This document shows positions 1 to 11,718 of a stretch of DNA of 64,000 nt, in pieces. Origin of the DNA: Heliopora coerulea. Its lineage: Eukaryota; Cnidaria; Anthozoa; Scleralcyonacea; Helioporidae. The stretch is taken from positions 434,001 through 498,000 of the forward strand of contig JASJOG010000011.1 of the NCBI GenBank assembly GCA_030142905.1, in the 5' to 3' direction. Each line of letters begins with the position of its first letter. Position 1 is the stretch's first letter. The translations under genes and the position numbers were made by a program. A model generated the notes under the pieces. The model was given only the letters and a program-made list of their open reading frames with translations, made no database searches and was not told where the DNA came from.

Positions 1-365
1 GTTTATATGGAGGCGAACCAGCTCTCTTGGTAGGGCTAGCCCTGGTAAGAGGACTGGATGTCACCTAACCTTTAGACGGGAATTTTCTGGCCCTTCTGGG
101 AGGGCTGGATCTAGCGGGCGTGCGGTGATCAATTTTTTCCAGCCCTCCTAGGAGGGTCAGCCCTTCTGAGTGTGTTTACAGGAAAGTTTCTAACTTTCCT
201 AGACGAGATCTCGGGCAGACAATAGGGAGATCTCGCTTAGGAGGGTTGGCCCTCTCGTGTACACGAAAACAAATTTTACAAGGGATTTCACCGAGAGACA
301 AGATCTTGGCAAAAAGGGCCAGCCCTGTAAGGGGGCCGACTCGCTTCCATGAAAACACCACATAT
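1..365. mobile_element. TTAA-type MITE, copy A (left edge cut by window)
   Basis: The stretch matches the element at 40966-41283 from end to end. It starts at gtttatatggaggcgaacc and ends at catgaaaacaccac, and shares gggccagccct blocks and the aaaacaaat(a/t)tt(a)acaaggatttcac core. The 41-kb copy has inverted ends and one flanking TTAA, suggesting a piggyBac-like non-autonomous element. No transposase is encoded. Short ORFs inside it are by-products. Confidence 0.6.
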
Positions 366-1480
366 GACAAAATTAGTGCTGAGCGATGTGTGAAAAGCCA
401 AAAGGCTCAAAGGACTGCCGAAAATTAGTAGATGAGAAATTGACGTTTTGAAAGAAGGCCCTTCATAGGAGTCAAATGTGACTTAGACGGCGTTGCTTCG
501 CTCAAAGCGTCAGTTTTTTATCTAGTACATATCGGTAGTTCTCTGACCCTTTTGACTCTTTACATATCTTCAGGACTATTCGTCGTTACGTTGACCGTCC
601 CTGTTTGAGGCTCACAAGTAGTTTTTCGGCTGAGTATTTGTTAAGTCTGTACTGTCTTCCCATCAACATCTGGGAGTGGCTTGTTCCTGTTTAGCAGTAG
701 AAACCTTAAGCAACCGATGTTCTTGAAGCACGGACGGCAACTAGAAGATTTGATGAAATGATATCTTTGAATTTTTAACTGTGTATTCTTTTAATAGAGC
801 TTATGCACCCAGTTCTTCCCAGGGAGTCGAATAACAAAAGGCATGGTGGCCATGTAGGTGTACCTAACAAAAGAAGATGATCAAAATTCTTTTGTTGTGG
901 AACACTAATATGGCGGTTATGACGTCAAGTGTATCCACTCTGTAGAAATTTTTATGCATACAGAGATGACGAATAACTTAAAAATGCCAGGTGAGATCAT
1001 AGCATGTCTAACCAATGCGTCAGCGGTGGACTTAACTGATAGATGTGTGCAATGTAGGAGCAGACGTCGTCTTCAAAACGTGGGAAATGCCGTTAATGAC
1101 GCCTGTGTAGAACGAAACCGGCGTTTTACATGCTCGGCGATGTCCTTAAGATTTGAAGTTATTCATTTTCTGTAGTCTGCACAAAAAATCCTATTAAATG
1201 AAAAAGCCGTCTGTGAGTCAAGAATGCTTGTGGCTTAAGTCGTCTAGTGATAACAAGAAACGAACCCGAGGGCAAACCTTTCTGGATCTGTATCATAGTC
1301 GCCCGTTCGCAGATAAACAAGCGTCAATGTTTATGCTTCTGTCCACGGGGGTTTTTGCATTTGAAGAAGTACAAGAAGACGAAACATTCACTGAACGGTT
1401 TGGATCCGAGGGTGCAGCACTTGTTCATTTATCTCCTTCGTCCAGATTAATTGATATTTATAAATTACTTAAAGTCCAGC
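366..1480. other. No gene recognised
   Basis: Short open frames occur, for example 954-1175 and 1198-1488 on plus, but none resembles a protein I know and no exon chain with good splice sites was found. The longer frame runs into the MITE that begins at 1489. Confidence 0.5.
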
Positions 1481-1488
1481 AAACTTCA

Positions 1489-2050
1489 CAGTGGCGTAGG
1501 AAGCAGGGGGGCACTGGGGCTGCGGCCCCCCTAACATTTTATTTAGGGGGGCGCAATATCATTCGGCCCCCCTTAAAAACAGCTATGGTAACACTATGCA
1601 AAGTGTTTTCCAATTTTTTCCATCACACGTACCTGCCTTTCAAAATTAAAATATCTATATAATAAAATATCTATGACTAAAAATCTGATGTACCGCACAC
1701 ATTTAAACCACGGTTGATACTTTACTATAATTTAGAGTTGCACGAAGATGCCGCTAGAACTCGGGATAAATGTATGGTCACTTTTAGTATCCTTAAAAAG
1801 GGTTGAAAAGTCTACTGCATTTTATAATTGTATTTAGTCTTTTAACCTTTTAATTCACAAATAAGTAATCCCCTGAAACATTCCTTTCTCGTAAACATGA
1901 AACGAGTTTTACCATAGATGTAAAACTGCAAGTATTGTCCCAGTATTGTCAACAATATAGGCGATGAAAACATTTACGTAAAAACGTCGACCCTGAACTA
2001 AAATTTTGTTCCCGGCCCCCCCTAAGTTCAACTAGCTTCCTACGCCACTG
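1489..2050. mobile_element. hAT-type MITE with 8-bp target duplication
   Basis: Perfect 16-bp terminal inverted repeats, cagtggcgtaggaagc at the left and its complement at 2035-2050. The flanks are aaacttca (1481-1488) and aaatttca (2051-2058), an 8-bp target duplication with one mismatch, as expected for hAT. The ends are rich in G and C runs (ggggggc). No coding capacity for a transposase, so non-autonomous. Confidence 0.8.
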
Positions 2051-2352
2051 AAATTTCAATTAACCCGTATGGAGTTAAAATGTACCAAAGACGAAACGTT
2101 CTCAAAGGTAATTTCAAAGTGTGGAACAATTCCAGTTGCACAACCATCAAGTAGTTTTTTTATGCTAGCAGAAATCGTGATATCCAAGCTCTTCTCGTCG
2201 CTCCTACCCTCTCACTCGCTGGGAAAGAGAAGAGTCTGGGTACGACGTTGGAAATTCCGTTGCTTGTGGCAAATTACGTGACGTTGAAAGACAGATGACG
2301 TACCCATACAGACAAAAAAAATAGTCACAAAAAGAGTTCATCATTTTGCGAT

Positions 2353-5300
2353 ATGGGTGACAAAAGTTTAACGCGGTCAGCTTATGGCGTGCAGAAGTAC
2401 AGACCAGAGGAAATAAAAGAACAGTGGAGGGAATATGTTAGGGTAAGTATGTTGAACGTGAAACGGTCAGATTTCAGGGGGAAAAGGCAACAATATGTCC
2501 ACTATGTTTTTTAATTAGTTCGTACTGTGTGGGGATGAACAGTTTTTGGTTGGTAGACTGTACTTTTACGTGTTCAGTCGGTTGAAAATGTTTAACATTC
2601 GTTTGGTTGATCAACTTTTTCTTCCGACTTGTTGACTCATTTGGGGCGGTTCAACCGAAAGTGGTTGGAACAGCGTTTTTGTAGAAAAATTCAATCATTT
2701 AAACCACAACCTTCTCAGGATGAAGCGCTTCATCCTTAAAAACTCAACATTATTGACAGGAAAAGTGTTAGACTTCAGTTCTCGAGATGAAGGAATATAG
2801 GGGAAAAGAATGTAGAATGAAGCAAGGCTGTTCCACACTCCACACCATTCCCAACCAATCGCCGATTTAAGACGAAAAACCTCAACTTTAAGCAATCAAA
2901 TGCATCTAAAACACTATTGTAGAACTGTAGAAAGACCATGCGGATTGGTTTACGGGCGAGTTTTCAACGTATCGCCTCGGGACTTCTGAGCGTTGACGTA
3001 TATCATGCAAGTCTACGGTATTTGGTTTGTTGGAGAGTTTAAACTGGAGAACCTATGCTACACCCTGCAAGTTAGCTTGACGGATCACATTTCTTGTACA
3101 CTCCACTTGTGGGTCGAACTAAATCACTGATTTAGTCGTTACCGCAATATTGTTTACAATGTTAAACTTTGTGTTTAGGTCTTTTGCTTGCTCACATTAT
3201 TTGCAATTCTTACTGTAATCAGTATTGCTGGCTAGAGCACATCAAGATTTATGTGTTGGGTTGGTTGGTTGGTTGGTTATTACATTTGGTCACGAGTATA
3301 TAGTAAATGGTTACATGAAATTACATTTCAACTAAAGTTCTAAGATATGTGTCTATAGAGTGCTACTGATGAAAACAATTATTAAGAATTAGAACAATAT
3401 TTCTTTTGCCAGAGGGAAGATAAACGAAGAAAGAGTCACTTCATCAACAAATCTGGTAGTAGGGATTTGATTCAACGTTGCGACGGTGAAAACTCAATAA
3501 ATCCGACGTATTTTGACAATAAAAAGACGGTTGGTAATTTTGTTGCAAGAATAAAGTTTTTAATATTCGTGTCAAAACGCAGTCCGTAACAGGCTTGTAT
3601 CAAGTCTGTTCAAAAACTGGTAGTAAGCCCTCATGACAGTATGATTGCCATAGACTGCGTCAGGGCTGAAAGACGACGAATGTGTATGATGACATTGCCT
3701 ACATGTTACGTTTTAATGAAATATAGTATAGCTTGTATAATACCTGTAAAATTGATACCAATATGTGGCAGCAAATTCTGTTAGGTCTGTTATTTTATCG
3801 CATCTGTTCTTACAGACCTGCACCAGCTGTGTGGAGAACATACATGTATCGGTTTGTCTTATCAAATCGATCACATGTGTAGCATAGTTTGTCAGCTGTT
3901 GCTTTATCACATCTGGTTTTACAGACTGCAACAGATCTTTGTAGAACATACATTTATAGCCCTCTCATATCTACCCTACGTTTACGCTGTAATATTTTGG
4001 GCACGGCACGGCTAAATTTTCAGGAACGGGTACCAAATTTTAAGAAGTCCGTACCGTTTACACTAAATATCACCCGTGCTGCGCCCAAAAATTGCTGCGC
4101 CCGCGCCAAAATTTTTTGCCGTGTCGTACCCAAAATGTTAACAGTGTAAACGGGGTTCAAGTGGATAATACGTGGCAACATATTTTGTCATTTGTTGCTT
4201 TTCTCATCTGTTCTCAGACTGCAAATCTGAGAACTGACTTGTATTTCTGTCATATCAAATGGATAACACGTGACAGCACATTCTTTCAGTCGTTTCTATA
4301 TCGCATTTTTTGATACATACTTCCACAAATCTGTCGAGAACACATAGGTAACGGTTTGTTATGTCAAATGGTTCAGTTGTCAGCACCGTAGCCTTTTATT
4401 TATCTTTTCTTAGAGCATCATTATGTCAACTTATGATCGAATGTTTCATATTCAACATGGCTACTGTAGCAGGATACACAGGGATGACCGGGAACACACT
4501 CAAGGACTTGATGTACACGCCGAGGTATTGCACCTTAGTTTGTCTTTTTGGTATTATCTAGAACACTCTGGCAAAGTTCATTTACATTGAACCAACTGGC
4601 CATTACGAAGTGGTGCTGGGGACCTGGGTCTAACGAACTTGACATTGCATCATAGGGATTGTTTTTAAGGATGAGTCTCATTGAACTTTAAAAAGACTGG
4701 AATGATACCTGTAAACTGTATTTTGAAGCCAACATGGAAGTTGACATGTAGGTCAATTTGAAGGTCATCCCAGTCCCCTACGCGATAACTCACGCAACCT
4801 GTTGAGAAAAACGTCACCCAAATTTTGGATTTTTTGACAGTTTTCGTTTTTATCCTTCGTAAATAAAGGACAATGTCATTAGGGCTACACACTGTATTTG
4901 TCGGAATTAACTGTAAAAGAAAAGTAAAAGTTCAATATAACTTTTTCCCATGCGTATTTTTGACCTACATGGCTGCCCCCATTTCGGCTTCATTCAATCA
5001 CGGGGCCAGGCATAACGAGGTATCATTCAAGTCTTATTAGAGTTCAATGACAAGTCTTTAGTTTGTGTCCATGAAAACAGTTCCACAATGCAATGCAGTT
5101 GTTACAAGCACTTTTGGTGCCACTATTTAACGACAAATGTTGTATCACATTAATTGTCTACTCCAGTGATTTCTAGGACTCCACTTTTGAAGCTAAGCAT
5201 AGGAACAGGTCACGTTATGTAAACTTAAAATTAACAGTGCGCATAGCAACAACTCATGCTATGCAAATATATAATTATGTACGATATTTAGACATCAAGT

Positions 5301-5928
5301 GAAGCATATCCATCAACGGGTATTTTTGTAACAATTTCTAGTCATGCTTAGCATGATCACTTGCTTTACCACTAATTGTTCCATTTTTATGTCGTAACTA
5401 TTGCGTTCGTAGATGTAATGGTTTGGTATCTGAACATCGTAGATTAATTTAACTTTGCATAGCATGACCTATTTCAGAATCGTCCTCAGATATACACATG
5501 AACAAAAATTTTTCATGGTAATCTGACACTGCAGAAGTCAACTGAAAAATGTTGACTCGAACGGGATTTGAACTAGCACCTTCGAGTTCACATTTCACTC
5601 GAGTCAACGTTTTTCAGTTGACTTCGGCAGTGTCAGATTGTCATGAAAAATTTGTGTTCATGTATAGCGTGACCTATTGCTCTACTTAGCTTCGTTACTG
5701 GCATCTTTTACCAATATTTGCACTGCATTTTCCATTTAACTTTTTTCTTTGTGCAAATCCCTTCCATTCGTGCAGGAACAAAGCAAGAAAGTTCCGTTGC
5801 TGTCCTCATCAGTTTACGGACATCGACCGCCTCTCGAGGTGCCTTCACGGACGCATGTCCGCGTCGGATTGGTGAAAAGAGAATTCTACAGGCACTGTGG
5901 AGCCACTATTCCAACGAATGACCAATGA
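2353..5928 (+). CDS. Putative small ciliary protein, C2orf50/CIMIP5-like (4 exons)
   Basis: Proposed exons are 2353-2442, 3413-3455, 4473-4524 and 5784-5928. Phases close over all four and give a 109-residue product ending in TGA. Exon 1 has a clean start and donor (agg|gtaagt). The exon 4 acceptor I use is the AG at 5782-5783; the stronger cag at 5773-5775 would shift the frame, so this junction is the weak point. Residues near EEIKEQWREYVRREDKRRK and VPLLSSSVYG resemble the W-plus-basic helix and the VPLFSD segment of vertebrate C2orf50 (CIMIP5), a ciliary microtubule-associated protein. That match is from memory and modest. Alternatives are an unrelated lineage-specific small protein or a longer gene with a missed exon. 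Confidence 0.45.
3971..4157. mobile_element. Short TIR element (MITE) in the intron of the small gene
   Basis: The left end (3971-4007) contains cgtttacgctgtaatatttt and gggcacggcacgg. The right end (4121-4157) is its imperfect inverse, ccgtgtcgtacccaaaatg then acagtgtaaacgggg. The arms are about 37 bp and the element about 187 bp. Internal sequence has further short inverted motifs. Class is not assigned. Confidence 0.65.
5496..5663. repeat. Foldback hairpin with tRNA-like loop
   Basis: Arms 5496-5560 and 5599-5663 are near-perfect inverted copies (about 65 bp each) around a 38-bp loop. On the minus strand the loop reads gtgctagttcaaatcccg, which looks like a tRNA T-arm / Pol III B box. The structure is flanked by a direct repeat, gcatgacctatt at about 5463-5474 and gcgtgacctatt at about 5667-5678, consistent with a target duplication. 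Confidence 0.6.
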
Positions 5929-6852
5929 CCGGTTCGTGAACAACCGTTGTCTAAGGGGACAAGTGAAACATAAGTTACCCAAAAACGCGAGAGTAAAACA
6001 CGTTTGACTTGTCCATACAAAACTAATTGTATTATTTCTGGCCCTTGTTCTGAAAAGCGTTCCATCTGGAGATTTTTTCGTAAAAAGTCTTCAAGTAATG
6101 AAGTCTTACAGGTCGGAAGGTGACGAATTATTCCCCTTTGTAACAGTACTGCGGTATTTCAAGGCCGTCATCCCCACTTCCGTTCGGGACGAATTTTCCC
6201 ATTCCTCTCAATCCGTCGGGAAACTGGTGAAACGGAGGGGGACTGGCAAAGATCTCAAACAGAGACTGCCAAACTGCTCAGACGTTTTTACGAACTATTA
6301 AGAACGACAATGAAATACATTTTCATGAGTAAACCGACACATTTTTTGTGGTTCGCAAGTCATTCTGCCTAGTTTCCAAGCCTCTTGTCTTAATCAAAGA
6401 ATTTTACCGGTGACGTCATCAAATAGTTCCCCTACTCTCTGACCTGAAACCATTTGGTAATGCTTTGCAAACATTTTAAAATGTTTGCAGACTTTGATCA
6501 GCTGAAGAATCTTCGACGGGATACTATGGCGTAAGCCGGTTTAGAGCTTTTTTCTTACTAAATTTAACCTTTTTGTAATCCTGCCTTCCTATATTTTAGC
6601 AAAATAGAACGGTTGCTTCATGCAAAGCATTATGGCAAGCGTGAAATAAACGCAAAACAAAGCCATGATACAATTTGAAAAATAGTTTGGTAGACGAAAT
6701 ACTAACGTTTTGTTGCAACCAGCAACATGATCAGGTTGACGAAAACATTTTTAAATTAGAACATGTAGGTAGCTTAGACGAGTTATGTTACAAGTAATAG
6801 TAGACGAGGTAGTTTAGACAGATTGTATTACATGTAATATTAAAAAATTACA
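5929..6852. other. No gene recognised
   Basis: Contains short frames only. A possible AATAAA lies near 6644 but is far from the stop of the upstream gene. No repeat family recognised. Confidence 0.5.
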
Positions 6853-6856
6853 TATG

Positions 6857-6908
<52 letters not shown>
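6857..6908. repeat. (TA)n microsatellite
   Basis: About 50 bp of uninterrupted TA dinucleotides following catatgtatg. An apparent ORF across it is an artefact. Confidence 0.95.
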
Positions 6909-6911
<3 letters not shown>

Positions 6912-8081
6912 AATTTATATAATTATTCTGATTATATATATTACGTATATGCTAGTTTTAAAATGTTTTCGCCACTCGCGTCATGTTTCTGGTTGCTAAA
7001 AAACGTTAGTCCCTCGTCTAACAAATTATCCTTAAAAATTATATCGCGGCTTTGTTTCGCGTGTTATGCTGGACACGTATCTTTATTTTACGCTTGCTGA
7101 ATCGCAAGGATTATGAAGGTGCCTTGTCCCGAGTTCGGGCTGCTCCCTCGAGCATCAGGAGAGAGGAGACCACTGACATTTGAAGAGGTCGTGAGTTCTC
7201 ACATCTGGGTCACTCCCGTTTCATCTTCTCAGGATCGTAACGTCAATGATTTACCCTTTTTGCGACTAAGAGAACTATATAAAAGAGAAAAACGTTTTGT
7301 TTTTTTAGAGACATTCTTGTCCCTTGTATTGTGGTCGAACGCAGCTTTTTTATCGAGTTTGGTTACGGGCCTCGAAGCTATGAGGGCAACTGATGTAGTG
7401 TGCTCATATATTTCATTCATGCAGCTGTTCTCGCTGCGATTCTTTCCAATGCGCGGTGCTATACTTACTACTTATTGACTTCGTTTGTTCGGCCTGTACT
7501 AGTGATATATTGGACCGATGGTTTTAAGTACAGAGCGAGAGGACGTGCGTACTTACTCATACATCTCCTAAGGTGTTTGTCGCTGAGGACATAACGGATT
7601 TCTTAACTATTCTGCAACGTCGAAGCCAGTAAACAACCTCCGTTAAATTTTAAGTAAACTACGGCTGTGAGGCAAGTCACATGCTTAGCTTTGCAAGTTC
7701 TTTTTTCTTTACAAAGTTCCAAGTCGATCAAGTTAATCAACATTTTTATGTAAATACTGCCTGAAGCTCTCCCTGTCCTAAACGCTGGCGTCGTCTTAAT
7801 AACATGGGCCTTAACCGCGTATTTTGCGAACCGATTACTTCTTTTATCTTGGAAGAGAAATGTAACCGTTTGGCCACGTTGTCCTTAATGTCAGTGCCGA
7901 GTCCTCCAACTTCTGAACGTCGATATTTTGTCCATGACCTAACGTGGTGGAACGACTATTCCGGTTATTTACTATTACTTGCTTGCTGAGTGATTTGTAC
8001 AGGCATTGACGAACTATTCATTTCCCGTATGTTGAGAAACACTCACACAAAATAAAAAAACTTCTACTGACAACTCCTTGA
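6909..8081. other. No gene recognised; TATA-like motif at 7275
   Basis: A plus frame at 7113-7478 (121 codons) has no recognised similarity. A TATA-like sequence, tatataaaag, sits at about 7275-7285 inside that frame. It could be a relic promoter of the retroelement whose integrase end lies at 8082-8510, but no matching LTR pair was found. Confidence 0.35.
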
Positions 8082-8510
8082 TATCCAACTCTCTTCGTCA
8101 ATCACCTCAAACGAACTCAAAAAGGCCTACAGCCGTCACACACTCGCTCTCAACAACGGGATTCCCATATGCCTACGGCTCTACAAACGCGCACTCACGT
8201 CTTTGTCCGTCGCGACGCCGTCAGCAAACCCTTGCAACCACCTTATGATGGACCATTCAAAGTGATTTCTCGCTCGCCCAAACATTTTAAAATTGACTTG
8301 GAAACTCGTACCAACACAATCTCTATCGATCGTCTCAAGTGCGCTCATATGGATACAGCCATCTCTCCCGTTACATCGGACAACCAGCCTGCGTCCACAC
8401 CCTACAGTCCACCCTCTCCTCTCATCGACGGATCCTCGCCAGTTCGCCAGACCCGTTCAGGTCGACAAGTCTATTTTCCTAAACGCTCCGTTACCATTGT
8501 TCCCTGTTAA
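8082..8510 (+). pseudogene. Ty3/gypsy retrotransposon pol remnant (integrase C-terminus)
   Basis: The open frame from 8082 to the stop at 8510 encodes the end of a gypsy-type polyprotein. The segments HVFVRRDAV, LQPPYDGPFKVISR and TISIDRLKCAH match the small C-terminal domain that follows the integrase core in Ty3/gypsy elements. The closing TRSGRQVYFPKR is the usual tail before the 3' LTR. Reverse transcriptase, RNase H and the integrase catalytic core are absent upstream, where the frame hits a TGA at 8079. It is therefore a 5'-truncated dead copy, not a host gene. Confidence 0.8.
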
Positions 8511-10774
8511 TTTTATTAACTTTCTCATTGGCAGGGGTCTCCTGTCGTGCCTGCTTATTATTAGTTATACACATCGCGTGTTTAAATTAATTGGAACATT
8601 GCCTTGCGGGTTAATTTAATTTGGTTATTTTTAGTTTTTATGTACACCGGTTGTAGACAAAACACAATCAGGTAAGGAAACGACCTTATGAACGGCCATA
8701 TAAATTTTTGACGCACTAATGGATTTATCTCACCACGGACATTCCTTTTACACTCCTATGTCATTCTTACTAACCCACATATTTTCGATAATAATGAAAA
8801 AATACTTATAACTCTCCTAGCACAGACAGTAAAAGGTTAGTTCTCTTTTGTCTCGCAAAAGGTCAGGACACACTGAGCTCTCCCTTTTGCTTGTCGACCA
8901 TTTAGATCTGTCTCCTCTGTACAGCGAAGTTATTAAACTTCATCGGTGACTAACTGGAATTAGCGTACGAGTGTTTTCAATATTAGCTCGCAGTCTTTTC
9001 GTGACTCACTCAGCCTCGCGCGCTAAAAAACGACTGAATGCCCGACTCAATATATAAATATACCAAGAAGTGTTCTGATAGACAAGGACTTCGACAAGTT
9101 TCTGATATATCTGAAAACGTTTTAATAGAAAAGTGATGTAAAGTGTTGCCTTATAATAATATGTATGCTTTACAAAGTCTTACAAGTCATAGCGATGTCG
9201 TGAATGGCTCTGCCTCTCATGTCCACCTTCGATACTGACCATTCAAGCTATGGCAGGTGAACATGAATGACGCTTTTTCGTGGTGCTATGATCCATGTAG
9301 GCTGTTCATTTTCGTCATTTTATTTACAATGATAAGGTTGACTGTATATCTAACTTGTTTTTCTCCCGATATTGGCCCTTTACCGTAAACCACCAGGTCT
9401 GGGATTTACTGAAAGTGGGCTAGATGTTTTCATAATTTAGTCCGCGACTTTTCATCTGGAAGATGTTTCTGGTTTATTAACCCATTGTCATTTAATAATG
9501 AAAAATAAGCTCAAAATACAAAAATTTGGAGAAAAAAATAAATTAATTTTTAATTGGTCGAGTTATTTTTAAAGTTTCAATAGTATGGAAAAAAATAAGA
9601 ATAAAGAGCTTAACATAAAGTTTTCGACGATTTTTCGATCACTTTGAAAATGTTAAGAGGCTCGACTGTTACAGTTGCATTAAGTAAGGTAAATTATTTG
9701 GAGTGGAACACACTACTTTTATGTCAATTTTCAGACTTAAAACAGGGCGGGCAAAATACCGTGTTAAAAGGAAAAAGTGGGTAGGACAGCAAGTTGGAGA
9801 GTGGGTGTGGTATGGCGTATCTGCTATGAACCAAGAAATTGGGTAGCAAATTTTGATTTCCAACTGACAGGGGGAGGAAAAAAAGGATGTGTGAGGTTAG
9901 ATTTAAATTAATTTAAATTTGTAACGGTCGGACGTTTCTCAAACAAACTGTTAAAACTCCAACAATAATTCATTTTAAACGTAAGAGGAGACGACCCCTT
10001 CTAAAAACACATGGGCCATGGTCTCCCTTGAGCTTCCTTATTGTTGGAGATGAGGAAATGCGAAACTGCATTATTTTTGTATGCTGTTATGCGAATTGTC
10101 TGTGAACGAAATATGCACAACTACCAGAACGTATAACGGTTTTCTCTGATTGTGATTTGGTGATGAAATTGGTTCGGACCCAGGCTACCCTAATAATTAT
10201 TCGCTTCCAAGATCACGTGGCTGTTTTAGCTCCAAATTCAAAGCCCATGCCGATGCCCATGCTGTTTCTACTCTAACGTAACCCAAGGTAAAGGTACGAG
10301 TATTTTAAGTCAACGTTCGCCGTATAACCTACCAAGATAAAAAAAATGGAGCCTGTGGGGAAATACGGACTGCTAACTGACAGAAGCTTTAGCTCAACAA
10401 AATTTAAAACGTCCGGAATCCGAAGCAAATTGACCTGTTGAATACAAGGAGAGGCAGAAGACACACAGCCGTCCTGAACACGAAGCAGACATTTTCCTCA
10501 GCGTCCTTCAGTTAGTATTCTTTTGCTGTTGTTAAATCTTTAGATTATACTCTTACTAAACTACGCTTCTTACTAAACTTCAGGTTTTTAAAATTAGTAT
10601 TCGATGTAGACTTTAATCTACCCAAAAGGTTGTTTGCGTATATATTTAGTGCCTAAGGCTTTGTTGGTTTGTGAACCTTTGAACCAGGAAATATCAATTT
10701 CTCCAAGTTTTTTCAACGACTGTTTCGGAGACAGCTTTCAGACATGTGGTGAATAAACTGGGCTTAATTCAACT
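8511..10774. other. No gene recognised; possible decayed LTR at the left
   Basis: The first ~700 bases after the pol remnant could be a 3' LTR (there is a TATA-like caatatataaatata near 9047), but no partner LTR is visible. The rest is AT-rich with no supported exon. Confidence 0.35.
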
Positions 10775-10965
10775 TAATAAAACTGCTTAAGTTTTGGTTG
10801 TACGATCTAGTTCAAATTTTACAACTTAAAACTATTTTGTATGAACCTGACATCAGTTAAAGAAAATTTCAACTTTCCTCAGCAGCATGATCGCAATTTG
10901 TCCACAAATTTTTCGCTAAGCCTGGATTAGGCTAATCGCCGTTTTGAACAACCGGGTCCTAGAGT
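10775..10965. repeat. Dispersed repeat family X, copy A
   Basis: Aligns collinearly with 53945-54140. Shared landmarks in order are gttca(a/g)atttt/c(t)aca, tttgtat, aaagaaaatt, ctcagc, catgatc or tatgatc, acaaattttt or acaaaatttttgctaa, and cgccgttttgaacaacc or cgccttttgaacaacc. Coding content and class are unknown. Confidence 0.6.
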
Positions 10966-11501
10966 AAAACTTGGCAACAAACTTCCCTCTTTCAATTACT
11001 TAAATTTTCGGTTCCCAAATAAATGGATATGCTTGAGTGTTTCATGTTTGTGTTGTACTATACATTTCATAGACATTTTGACTCATTCGACCGTCAGACC
11101 TGTTTCAATGTGGGCTGTCTTTTTCAACTGAGAGCAGTAATAAAGTTGTGTTGTTCTAGGAATTTATTCCCTCAACATATGCAGGATACTGAGTATTGTT
11201 GCTTTCTGAATATCATAAGCATTGGATGCATTTGGAATTTTGAAGGCTTACACGTGAGACAATAATTTATGATCATAATAGTTCTACGTGATAGTCTGCC
11301 AATTATTGTGGTAGTAATTGGGTACAACTGTTTTGCTGCTAGCTATTTTCATACCTTTGACTGATACAAGAAATTTTTTTGTCATTTTTATTATTTACAT
11401 TAATAGAATAAATGGAGTTTCCTCATTTAATTATTTTACTTCTGATAGAAGGGCAGGGTATATAATTATATACATATACATAATACATAATATATATATA
11501 T

Positions 11502-11620
11502 AGTCTATTTGGTTTATGTGTAAGCTTTGAGCAACTGCCGTTACAAGTCTGATGATCGCGTAAGCGTGAAACACCGTGTAACGGCAGTTGCTCAAAGCTT
11601 ACACATTAACCAAATAGACT
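11502..11620 (+). ncRNA. Hammerhead-ribozyme-like foldback
   Basis: Arms 11502-11544 and 11578-11620 are inverted copies of about 43 bp. Between them lies ctgatga (11549-11555), a short CGC/GCG helix with loop gtaa, gaaa (11568-11571), a 3-bp helix aca/tgt, then ta before acgg. This is the order of a type I hammerhead: CUGANGA, helix II, GAAA, helix III, UH cleavage site (after 11580), helix I. Helix I would be 2 bp (gu/ac), a 5'-side bulge, then the long arm. One doubt is a U-U mismatch where helix II should close next to the core. Short helix III is typical of animal retrotransposon hammerheads. Activity is unproven. Confidence 0.45.
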
Positions 11621-11683
11621 ATTAAAGCTCTACACCTTTGTATTGAGCACTCTCCTTTTCAGAGACCAAACAGCTACATTTAC

Positions 11684-11687
<4 letters not shown>

Positions 11688-11716
<29 letters not shown>
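11688..11716. repeat. (TA)n microsatellite
   Basis: Pure TA tract abutting the left end of the large inverted repeat at 11715-12332. Confidence 0.9.

Positions 11717-11718
<2 letters not shown>

Noticed and set aside
8169..8510. Host gene on the plus strand
   Set aside because: The sequence is the C-terminal tail of a gypsy integrase with no remaining catalytic core.
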